Assembly (NCBI RefSeq): GCF_022179725.1
Contig: NZ_BPRC01000025.1
Coordinates: 1-59,284 of the forward strand
Direction: 5' to 3'
Source of the DNA: Methylorubrum aminovorans
GTDB taxonomy: Bacteria > Pseudomonadota > Alphaproteobacteria > Rhizobiales > Beijerinckiaceae
DNA length: 59,284 nucleotides
Shown in pieces: positions 24,916 to 32,245 of this stretch. The position numbers and the translations under genes were made by a program. The notes under the pieces were generated by a model. The model ran no database searches. It saw only the letters and a program-made list of their open reading frames with translations, and was not told the origin of the DNA. How positions within the stretch are numbered: position 1 is the stretch's first letter; each line of letters starts with the position of its first letter.

Positions 24916-25222
24916 TGCTTGCCTCCGCCGCCGGCTCGCGCTTGGCGAGGTTGGCCGTCTGGATCTGCACGGCCATCTGCTGGCCGCCCGACGTGAACAC
25001 CAGCACCCACGAGAAGAGCTGGTTCGGCAGGTCGCACAGCATGATGCCGACGTCGCCGACGCCGATTTCCGGGGTGAGCCCGCTGCGGGAGGTGATTGCC
25101 ACCGGGTCGCCCGTCTTGAATGTGCTTGCCTCCTGCATATCGCGGAAGGTCTCGCCGAGGTATGCGGCGATCTCGTCGGACGTGTTCAATGTGCGCTGTC
25201 GGGTCTCGGAGAAGGTGAGCAT
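24908..25222 (-). CDS. Hypothetical tail-tip-region protein
   Basis: 104 aa, beginning MLTFSETRQRTLNTSDEIA and containing beta-rich VGDVGIMLCDLPNQLFSWVL. Eleven nt separate it from the J-like gene stop. No family recognised; probably virion-associated by position. Confidence 0.6.
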   Translation of the reverse strand: MLTFSETRQRTLNTSDEIAAYLGETFRDMQEASTFKTGDPVAITSRSGLTPEIGVGDVGIMLCDLPNQLFSWVLVFTSGGQQMAVQIQTANLAKREPAAEASND

Positions 25223-25233
25223 GAGTGTCTGTC

Positions 25234-28200
25234 CTATGCTTTCGGCTGGAAGCCAGCGAGGTGAAGCTCGTTGATCTGCACCTGCCCCGCACCTGGGGAG
25301 GTGTAGCTGTATTGGATGCGAACACTGCGCGTTCCGGCTGGAAGGTAGCGAATGCAGGATGCGCGGAAGTCGAAGGTGTTGTTGTTTGGCCCAACCGAAA
25401 CGGACGTGTTCTGCTCGTTGAACTTGAAATATCCGGCGACAGCGCCATCCACGATCAACCGCATTCCCAGAAGGGATGTCCCGGCAGGGCCGGAAATGGT
25501 CAGCTTGCCGAACACCTCGATGTTGGCCGGGAAGTCTGGATTGCCGACGAGGTAAGTGAAGTTGAGGTTGCCATCGATCTGGTTGTTGACTGTGCCGGCG
25601 CCGGCGATCAGCGTGTAAGACCCGATGTCGATGCGCAGCGGTGTGGACGCTTGCTGCGAGAGCAGCCGCAGATACGGCACGCTCAGCGTCCCAGATCCTG
25701 CATCGAAAGAGAAGGCCGGCACGCCCGACACGCCCGGTGACGTGATGACGAACTTGTCGGCGTCGAACCGAACAAGGCTGCCGCCGCCTGGGAGCAGATC
25801 GAACGTCATCCCGGTGCCGCGCGTCTGGCCGCCCACCTCGGCTGCGAGCAGCATCTCGAACCGGGCCGTAACGCCTGCCACTCCAGAATTTGCTGACAGC
25901 GTCATGCGCCCGAACGCCGTGCCGCGGTCGGTCTGCGCCTGCACCGCCGTGATCTGCCCCGCCAGAGCGCCATCTGCGTTGATGCGCGCCGTCGTCTCGG
26001 TCGATAGGCCAGCCAGTGCGTTGTCCGCCTTTACGACAACGGCGTCGATCCGCTGTCCCAAGGCGCCGTCAGCGTTGATGCGAGCAGTCTGCTCCGAGGT
26101 GACGGCCGCGAGCGCGTCGCCAGCCTGGACGACAACGGCGTCGATCCGGGTGGCGAGGGCGCTGTCGGCGTTCGTGCGTGCGGTGATCTCGGACGTGACC
26201 GCCGCTGCGTTCGCATCGGTCTTGGCGACAACGCCGTCGATCCGAGTGGCGAGCGCGCCATCGGCGTTCACACGGACATTGCTCTCCGCGATGATCGCCG
26301 CCGCGTTGGTGGCGTCGTTGTCGAGGCTTTCCAGTGCTCGCGCCAGGGCGTTCTGGCCTGTCGCGAGGGCGTTCTCGATCCGCCCACGCACGTCCTGCGT
26401 CAGGCCGGTGTAGTCGATGGGCTCCATCACCACTGTGCCGGCGCCGATGACCAGCGAGGGGGCCGCAACATCGGCCACTGACCACGCGCCGCGCGGGCCG
26501 GCTGGCGTCACGCCGCGCACCCGCACCTTCATCTGGTCCGAGCCGCCGACGACCGCCTCGAACGTCGTCCGGTCGCCCTCGTACGCGCCGATCCACGACG
26601 CGCCGGCATCGTAGGAGACCTGTGCCTCGTAGCTGACCGCGTTCTTAGCCGGCTGCCATCCGGCGGTGAGGATGAGCGAGGCCTGCCGCTGGTTGATCTG
26701 CGCCATCAGCGCGGCGATCACCGGCAGGGCCGACGAGAACAGGTCGGGGATCTGGAGGAGCGGCGGCACGCCGTCCTCGGTGGTCGCGTAGACCTCGGCC
26801 GCATCCATCACGCCAGATAGATGGATGTGCTCGCCGTCCTGATCCGGGTCGCCGTCGGTGATGAGGACCGGGAAGCTGCGGGGCTGGCCGGGCGAGAACG
26901 CAAGCCACGCGGACTCCTGCGTGTCGGAGCGACTCACCGCGTCCGCCAGCGTCACGCCGCCCACCTCGGACACGCTGACGATGGCCTCGGCGTCGTTGGC
27001 ACCGCGCGTCACCCGCACCGGGCCCCACGGGCTGCCGTCACGGCGGCGGATCTCGACGTAGTGGTTGCCGCTGGCGGCCCATTCCGGCGGGGGATCGAGC
27101 ACGAGGCGCCGCGTGCCCGGGGTGAAGCTCAAAACCTCGCAGGACTGCCCCCAGGTCTCGGGCTCCTCGGTGGTGATCCGCACGAGGTCGCCACGCTTCA
27201 GGAGCCGCCCCTCCATGCGGGCGGTCCACGACACGGTGATGCGCCGGTACTGGCTCTCTGCCGCCATCATCCGGACCATGCCGGCGGCCTGCTTGCGGTT
27301 GACCACGCCTTCCAATTGGACGCGGGCCGGCTTCAGCAGGGTCACACCGTCGGGCGCGGACGAGACCTCAGCGAGCCGCCACGTGGTCTCGTCGAGGTAC
27401 TCGCCCACCATGCCGTCGGCCCACGCCTCATCCGAGAGCGCGTAGTCGATCTCCAGCGTGTCGCGCACGATGTCGTTGTCGGTGAAGAGCATGCGCGGCA
27501 GCACGCGCGGCTCGTCGCGGGTGACCGTGAGCTTGTCGCCCACCGGCGCGGGGAAGGCACGGCCGGCCTTCAGCACCGTCTCGAGCACGTCGTCGAGGTT
27601 CTGCACCTCGGTGAAGCGGTGATCGAAGGTGTGGCCGAGCGCGTCCCAGAGCGCGGCGTGGCGCACGAAGCTCTGGAAATCCACGTCCGAGATGCTGAGA
27701 CCCGCGGCGTAATCGCCATTGCGCCACCAATCGAGCGCGGCCCAGGCGATCGAGCGCGTCGGCTCCTCGACGAACTGCCCGTCACGCCAGACCGGCAGGA
27801 TGCGGGTGCCGATGACGCGCAACTGCCCGCCCGAGACACCAGTGAGCTGCTTGGAGGCGACGCCCTTCACCGCCAGCGTCGTCACCCGCGGGAACGCCTG
27901 CGGCCCCTCGATGTGCGCGCGGGCGGCCGTCCACGTCACGTCGTCAGTGCCGCCGATCTTGGCGATGCCGCTGTCGTTGACGCTCGGGTTCGCCCGGCGC
28001 CCGCTGACCTCGTAGCGCCCGCTCTCGACCAGCCGCCGCACGGTCATGCGGATCTGGCTCGGCTTGGCCTGCTGATACTGGTCGTCGACGATCGTGGTCC
28101 AGCCGGTGATCGGCGCGCCGGCATTGTCGACCTTGCGGACGCGGATCTGCACGTGCGTCGTCGCCGCGAGCGTCCGGTCCTTGAAGGTGACGTAGGCGCC

Positions 28201-29121
28201 GCCCGGCCACACGAGGTCGAACAGCAGCTCTTTCGCCTGCGTGCCGGCCGCGTTGATGATGTAGCCGGGCGTCCAGTCCGTGGAGAGTTCGGCCCCACTC
28301 AGCTCGTCGGCCGTGACGACGTTGACCGGGTAGAGCGTGACCTGCTCGCCCGGCTCGACGATCTGGATCTTGATGCCGGGATAATCCGGGCTGTAGCCGG
28401 TCTGGTAGTGCCAAATGGGCGTGTCGCCGATGAGCACCTGCTCCACCCGCATCCGACCACACGTCAGCGCGTAGAGCGCATAGTCGGTCATCGCGTCGCC
28501 GGCATACTCGCTGTAAGTCGGCGCGGCGTAGTCGGGGGCGAAGCGCAGGCGGCCGTTCAGCACCGGGATCGGCTGCATCGGCCGGGCGGCGTTGCCCTGG
28601 AGTCCGAACGAATAGAGCGCGTCGGTGCTGTTGGTCTTGCCGCCGGATTTCGGGCTGAGGAAGTGGCTGATAGCGAGCGCGCCAGCGCCGACGATGGCAG
28701 CAGCAGCGAGCTTGCCGGCGAAGGTGAGGGTCGCCGCCGTCGTGCCCAGCGCGCTGAGACCAAGCCCAGCAACGGCATATGGCGCCAAGGCCGTGAGAGC
28801 GACCAGCGCCACCACGGACATGATGCTCTTGCCAGTCGAGCTGCCACTTGATCCGCCGCCGAGCGGCCGGCTGATGAACTCGACGTTGTCGTTGACCGCG
28901 AGCGCGCGCGTCTCCCACTCGGCGCGTGCGTAGAACTCGCCGTTGATCCGGCAGACCGTCGGCAGATCGAACCGCCACGCGACTCGCGCGAGGAAGGCGG
29001 CCACGGTCTCACCCATGACGGCCTCGGCCTCGCGCATGAGGAGCACGTGTGCGCCCGCCTCGCGAAGCGAAGCGTCCGCGGGGTCATAGACCTCGAGGTT
29101 CTGGCGGATGGCGATATACAT
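25234..29121 (-). CDS. Tail tip / host-specificity protein (lambda gpJ-like)
   Basis: 1295 aa. Residues 1-90 are a ubiquitin-like gpI/K-type entry (NLEVYDPADASLREAG, VNDNVEFISRPLGGG). A hydrophobic region (SVVALVALTALAPYAVAG, about 105-160) follows, as in gpI tape insertion domains. The main body is the phage tail-tip fold (GGAYVTFKDRTL, EGVVNRKQAAGMVRM) with Fn3-like segments near 840-900. Residues 940-1060 hold four roughly 30-aa repeats (NADGALATRIDAVV type), likely a trimeric stalk. The C-terminus is a beta-rich receptor domain (residues 1100-1295). Confidence 0.88.
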   Translation of the reverse strand: MYIAIRQNLEVYDPADASLREAGAHVLLMREAEAVMGETVAAFLARVAWRFDLPTVCRINGEFYARAEWETRALAVNDNVEFISRPLGGGSSGSSTGKSIMSVVALVALTALAPYAVAGLGLSALGTTAATLTFAGKLAAAAIVGAGALAISHFLSPKSGGKTNSTDALYSFGLQGNAARPMQPIPVLNGRLRFAPDYAAPTYSEYAGDAMTDYALYALTCGRMRVEQVLIGDTPIWHYQTGYSPDYPGIKIQIVEPGEQVTLYPVNVVTADELSGAELSTDWTPGYIINAAGTQAKELLFDLVWPGGAYVTFKDRTLAATTHVQIRVRKVDNAGAPITGWTTIVDDQYQQAKPSQIRMTVRRLVESGRYEVSGRRANPSVNDSGIAKIGGTDDVTWTAARAHIEGPQAFPRVTTLAVKGVASKQLTGVSGGQLRVIGTRILPVWRDGQFVEEPTRSIAWAALDWWRNGDYAAGLSISDVDFQSFVRHAALWDALGHTFDHRFTEVQNLDDVLETVLKAGRAFPAPVGDKLTVTRDEPRVLPRMLFTDNDIVRDTLEIDYALSDEAWADGMVGEYLDETTWRLAEVSSAPDGVTLLKPARVQLEGVVNRKQAAGMVRMMAAESQYRRITVSWTARMEGRLLKRGDLVRITTEEPETWGQSCEVLSFTPGTRRLVLDPPPEWAASGNHYVEIRRRDGSPWGPVRVTRGANDAEAIVSVSEVGGVTLADAVSRSDTQESAWLAFSPGQPRSFPVLITDGDPDQDGEHIHLSGVMDAAEVYATTEDGVPPLLQIPDLFSSALPVIAALMAQINQRQASLILTAGWQPAKNAVSYEAQVSYDAGASWIGAYEGDRTTFEAVVGGSDQMKVRVRGVTPAGPRGAWSVADVAAPSLVIGAGTVVMEPIDYTGLTQDVRGRIENALATGQNALARALESLDNDATNAAAIIAESNVRVNADGALATRIDGVVAKTDANAAAVTSEITARTNADSALATRIDAVVVQAGDALAAVTSEQTARINADGALGQRIDAVVVKADNALAGLSTETTARINADGALAGQITAVQAQTDRGTAFGRMTLSANSGVAGVTARFEMLLAAEVGGQTRGTGMTFDLLPGGGSLVRFDADKFVITSPGVSGVPAFSFDAGSGTLSVPYLRLLSQQASTPLRIDIGSYTLIAGAGTVNNQIDGNLNFTYLVGNPDFPANIEVFGKLTISGPAGTSLLGMRLIVDGAVAGYFKFNEQNTSVSVGPNNNTFDFRASCIRYLPAGTRSVRIQYSYTSPGAGQVQINELHLAGFQPKA

Positions 29122-29141
29122 GATGAGGCGCTGGGGGCCCT

Positions 29142-29477
29142 ATGATTTCGCGTGTGGCGATGTGCGTGCTGGCGGCTGCGGCAATCGGAGGCTGCTCGGA
29201 TCGCGGCGGGTACCAGAACATGCTGGCCAACGGCGGGGCGCTCTCGATCGAGCCCGCTTCCGCCTCTGGGTATGACTACACGGTGGCCATCAAGAGCGGC
29301 CGAGACATCGGCTTCAATCCGGACAACAAGGCAGAGCGGGACGCCATGACCCTGAGCTATGCCGCCAAGCAGTGCCCCGGCGGGCGGATCGTCAAAGAGG
29401 ACGTGATCGACATGGGCTCCAACGCGATGGGCCCTGTGCGCCACTACTTCATGCGGATTGGCTGCCGGCCCGCCTGA
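29142..29477 (+). CDS. Small lipoprotein on the opposite strand (moron)
   Basis: 111 aa with a lipoprotein signal (VAMCVLAAAAIGGC, lipid-modified Cys at about residue 18). The mature part ends HYFMRIGCRPA, forming a possible disulphide with an inner Cys (AKQCPGG). It is the only lipoprotein in the window, is plus-strand inside the minus-strand tail operon, and overlaps the C-terminal codons of the NlpC/P60 gene. Prophage lipoproteins often block infection by related phages; here that is inference. Confidence 0.65.
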   Translation: MISRVAMCVLAAAAIGGCSDRGGYQNMLANGGALSIEPASASGYDYTVAIKSGRDIGFNPDNKAERDAMTLSYAAKQCPGGRIVKEDVIDMGSNAMGPVRHYFMRIGCRPA

Positions 29478-29880
29478 AGCACCGGAGATAGTGGAAGCCG
29501 ATCGCGCGCAGCGACGGCAGGTCGTCGGCCACCACGCCGTTGGCCTCGTCGATGTGCAGCACCACGCCGGCCGTTCCCGGCACGACGTAGGTGCCGAGGT
29601 GGAAGTCCCGCTTCGACACGTTCCCCATCAGCACGAGGTCGCCGTCGCGCGCCTCGTGCTCGGGGATCTCCCGCCAGTTCTGCCGCTCGGCATGGTTCAG
29701 CATCGCCTCGGCCTGCTGCCGAGTCGTCGCCGCGACGAAGGGCAGTTCCGGCATCGGAACGTCGTAGAGCGCCGCCTGAACGTGCCGGGCAAGGCCGTAG
29801 CAGTCGAAGCAATCCGGGCCCGTCGCACCGATCCGGTAGGGCCGGCCGATCAGGTCCGAGAGGAAGGCGATGCGGTCCAT
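29449..29880 (-). CDS. NlpC/P60-type tail-tip peptidase
   Basis: 143 aa. Catalytic Cys is C27 in GPDCFDCYGLARHVQ, with a downstream HLGTYVV and HIDEANGVV providing the His region. Phage-tail members (lambda gpK type) cut peptidoglycan during DNA entry. It starts at the ATGA overlap with the preceding gene's stop and lies just upstream of J, as in lambda. Confidence 0.82.
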   Translation of the reverse strand: MDRIAFLSDLIGRPYRIGATGPDCFDCYGLARHVQAALYDVPMPELPFVAATTRQQAEAMLNHAERQNWREIPEHEARDGDLVLMGNVSKRDFHLGTYVVPGTAGVVLHIDEANGVVADDLPSLRAIGFHYLRCFRRAGSQSA

Positions 29881-30173
29881 CAGCCGACGCGCGCGATCAC
29901 GCTATTGATGCGGCGGGCCAACGCATTGTCCGCGCTCACTCTCAGCGTCATCGATCCCTCCGGCAGTGCCGGATGCTCGACCTGCAGGGATGGCACCGAT
30001 AGCGTCCCGCTCTCGGCGTCGAAGCGGAAGGCCTGGTCCAGCCGACCGCGGACATCAGCGGCGAGCCCAGAGTAATCGATGGGCGGCATGGCCGGCGCGC
30101 TCGCAGCGGCCACAGCAGCAGGGGCGGCTACCGGCGCAAGGCCCAGCCACCGCAGAACGGATCGACGGTTCAT
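29880..30173 (-). CDS. Small exported protein made of J-like segments, Tat-type signal
   Basis: 97 aa from MNRRSVLRWLGLAPVAAP. The RR-x-x-L-R start and Ala-rich core look like a twin-arginine or Sec signal. The mature part repeats pieces of the 1295-aa J-like protein: PPIDYSGLAADVRGRL (J: EPIDYTGLTQDVRGRI), FDAESGTLSVPSL (J: FDAGSGTLSVPYL) and NALARRINSVIA. It seems a miniature of J-type segments placed behind an export signal. Start at 30173; upstream codons to 30254 look non-conserved. Confidence 0.6.
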   Translation of the reverse strand: MNRRSVLRWLGLAPVAAPAAVAAASAPAMPPIDYSGLAADVRGRLDQAFRFDAESGTLSVPSLQVEHPALPEGSMTLRVSADNALARRINSVIARVG

Positions 30174-30274
30174 GTGACATCTCGCTGTGAAGAGGCGGGC
30201 GGGCCGGGGAGCCTTGTGCGGCTCGCCCGGCCCGTTCACCATCGGAGGCGCCAACCAGTCCGACGGGGAACCGA

Positions 30275-30745
30275 ATGCCTAATGCCCTGCCCATCCGGTT
30301 CATTAATGAGCAGGGAGTTGATACTGGCGACTGCCTTGACGGGGCGCCACTTATCCGAACGGCCTTTATGTACGACCCACTGTTCGGCCAGCCTCGGGAT
30401 CCAAATTCTCCAGAGAGATGGGTGAGAGATTATACGCAGCTCGACGGGCTGGTTGACACGGGCGCCGCGATGTCAGTCGCCGATCGTGCTCTCATTGCTA
30501 AGCACGGCTGCCCACTCGTCGGAACAAAGCTGATAAGCACGATTACGGGGCCAGAAGAAGTATCGATGCACAAGTGCCATCTACTCTTTCCCGACATTGG
30601 CAGAATGATAGAAATAGAGGTTGCAGGTGCATCGCTACGGTCAAGTGTCAGGAATTTTGACCTGATCCTGGGCTGCACGTTCCTCGATCTGGGTGTCTTG
30701 ATGATGGATTTCCCGGCTAGGCAATTCAGCTTCACGCTGTCCTGA
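30275..30745 (+). CDS. Retropepsin-like aspartic protease (moron)
   Basis: 156 aa. LDGLVDTGAAMSVADRALI carries the active-site D61-T62-G63-A64. The C-terminal half (LILGCTFLDLGVLMMDFPAR then QFSFTL) has the ILG-x-x-FL signature of single-domain clan AA (retroviral-type) proteases, which act as dimers. It is plus-strand, AT-richer than its neighbours, and inserted between tail genes on the minus strand. Such proteases are known in bacteria (for example PerP, RP/Asp_protease_2 proteins), but a prophage moron role is unfamiliar to me. No signal peptide, so it is cytoplasmic. Confidence 0.78.
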   Translation: MPNALPIRFINEQGVDTGDCLDGAPLIRTAFMYDPLFGQPRDPNSPERWVRDYTQLDGLVDTGAAMSVADRALIAKHGCPLVGTKLISTITGPEEVSMHKCHLLFPDIGRMIEIEVAGASLRSSVRNFDLILGCTFLDLGVLMMDFPARQFSFTLS

Positions 30746-30922
30746 GGGCAAGCGCCACAGGACGGACCATGGGCTGCCCATCTCCGGCCGATCCCCGCAC
30801 GAGCGCGCTGTCATCTCGACAAGGACTCTGGCAGTCTCAACCATCGTCTCTCTCCTCACGCAGGGATCAGGTACGTCAGCCGCCAGCGCCGGGCCGCGGC
30901 GAGTTCGAGCGGCGGGTCGAGG

Positions 30923-31465
30923 CTATGCGCCGGCGGCCACCATCAGCGCCGGGAAGCGCTGGCTGTCATAGATCTCGCGCATCACCCGCAGCTTCGTCGG
31001 ATCCGCCATGGTGAGCGTGCCGTCGAGGCGAGCGCGCTTGCGCTTCACGCTGCGCAGGAGGAGCCGGAAGGGTCCGTGCCCGACCGTGTCCGGATCGCTG
31101 GCAAGGTAGCCGCGGAAGATCACCACCACGCTCTCGTTCAGCTTCGTCGCCGGTTCGAGGTAGCGGGCCACCTCGCGGTTCACGTTGTCGATCCAGATCG
31201 GCGCCTCGACCCCGAGCTTGCCGATGCGTGGGTACTCGATGCCAAAGGGCACTGCCTTGAACAGCACGCGCTGGCCCGCGTTCAGCGGCGCGCCCTCGTC
31301 GAGGTGGAAGGTCACGTCCTCGGTGTTCATCACGGCCCGGATCGGTGATGGCTGGCCGTTCTCGATGAAGCTGGAGTGCAGCAGTTCGAGGGTGACGAGC
31401 ATCCGCTGCGACACGTCCACGGTCGCGGCAGCCTCGGTCCAAGCCTGCGTAGACGCAATCGGCAT
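30923..31465 (-). CDS. Phage tail protein, DUF1833-type
   Basis: 180 aa from MPIASTQAWTEAAATVDVSQ. The opening, AVMNTEDVTFHLDEG and YEPATKLNESVVVIF-type beta stretches match the DUF1833 family found between tape measure and tail tip in siphophages. It probably forms part of the distal tail ring. The frame extends upstream to 31537 without support. Confidence 0.7.
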   Translation of the reverse strand: MPIASTQAWTEAAATVDVSQRMLVTLELLHSSFIENGQPSPIRAVMNTEDVTFHLDEGAPLNAGQRVLFKAVPFGIEYPRIGKLGVEAPIWIDNVNREVARYLEPATKLNESVVVIFRGYLASDPDTVGHGPFRLLLRSVKRKRARLDGTLTMADPTKLRVMREIYDSQRFPALMVAAGA

Positions 31466-31530
31466 CCAGTTTCGCCTCAAAGTCGTTAGAGGGTGTTTTG
31501 TCACCCGTGGCAGTGGTTTCGGGGTTTGAG

Positions 31531-31857
31531 ATGGCACGGCCGATCGGACAGCACAGCAATCGCCGTAACTTCGAAGTGGCGGAGCGGAGCACGCACCACA
31601 TGGCCCAGGTCCTAACCAACGTCATGGGGCAAATGTTGAACAACCTGCCCGCTGAACAGCGTCAGAAAGCTTTCTTCCTCATGGGATCAGCCGCCATTTG
31701 GTCTGCCGATCATGTGAAGGGTGATGATGCTGACCTTGCGCGGCCGATCATCCAACAAATGGCCCATGCGCACGTCAAGAATGCGCTGCAATCGATCGGA
31801 AAGAAGCTCGGCCTCGATCTGCCCGACGTCGAAGGGGACGGCTTGAAGCGGCACTAG
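31531..31857 (+). CDS. Hypothetical opposite-strand gene (moron)
   Basis: 108 aa from MARPIGQHSNRRNFEVAE; strongly helical (VLTNVMGQMLNNLPAEQRQK, IIQQMAHAHVKNALQSIGKK). Third plus-strand gene in the tail operon, lying tightly between two minus-strand structural genes (4 nt from the next stop). Function unknown; a regulator or a virion-independent factor is possible. A frame extension to 31498 exists. Confidence 0.55.
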   Translation: MARPIGQHSNRRNFEVAERSTHHMAQVLTNVMGQMLNNLPAEQRQKAFFLMGSAAIWSADHVKGDDADLARPIIQQMAHAHVKNALQSIGKKLGLDLPDVEGDGLKRH

Positions 31858-31861
31858 CGCG

Positions 31862-32242
31862 TCAGAGGTTCCGAACGTCGAGCACGCAGGAGACGAGCGT
31901 ACGGTCGAACCCGAGCTTGCGCTCGCTGATGCCGCCCGCGCCCTCGCGGATCATCACCGTGCGGTTCAGATAATCGCCCGCCGGCTCGCTCCAGATAGGC
32001 ATGACGAACTCGGCAGCACCATCGCCGATGGTGTTGGCGACGAACGAGCGGAACACCGCCAGCTCGGCCGGGTCGAAGATCCAGCCGTAGCCGAGGCGCG
32101 AGATGCGCAACGTGTACTGCGGGCGCTGGCGGATCTTGCCCGACTGCATCGGCGAGGCCATCGGCGCCTGCCCGAGCGCTTGAACGGCATACGCCTGGCG
32201 AGCGACGAAGAAGGACAGGTTGGCGGGCCAAGAGGCGGGCAT
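31862..32242 (-). CDS. Minor tail protein
   Basis: 126 aa. Beta-rich with conserved-looking SRLGYGWIFDPAELAVFRSF and MPIWSEPAGDYL. It starts 3 nt after the tape-measure stop. Position corresponds to lambda gpM (tail tip) or the distal tail protein; no stronger call. Confidence 0.65.
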   Translation of the reverse strand: MPASWPANLSFFVARQAYAVQALGQAPMASPMQSGKIRQRPQYTLRISRLGYGWIFDPAELAVFRSFVANTIGDGAAEFVMPIWSEPAGDYLNRTVMIREGAGGISERKLGFDRTLVSCVLDVRNL

Positions 32243-32245
32243 CGA

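Noticed and set aside
26821..28851. 676-codon plus-strand frame opposite the J-like gene
   Set aside because: Antisense shadow with biased composition and no recognisable motif.
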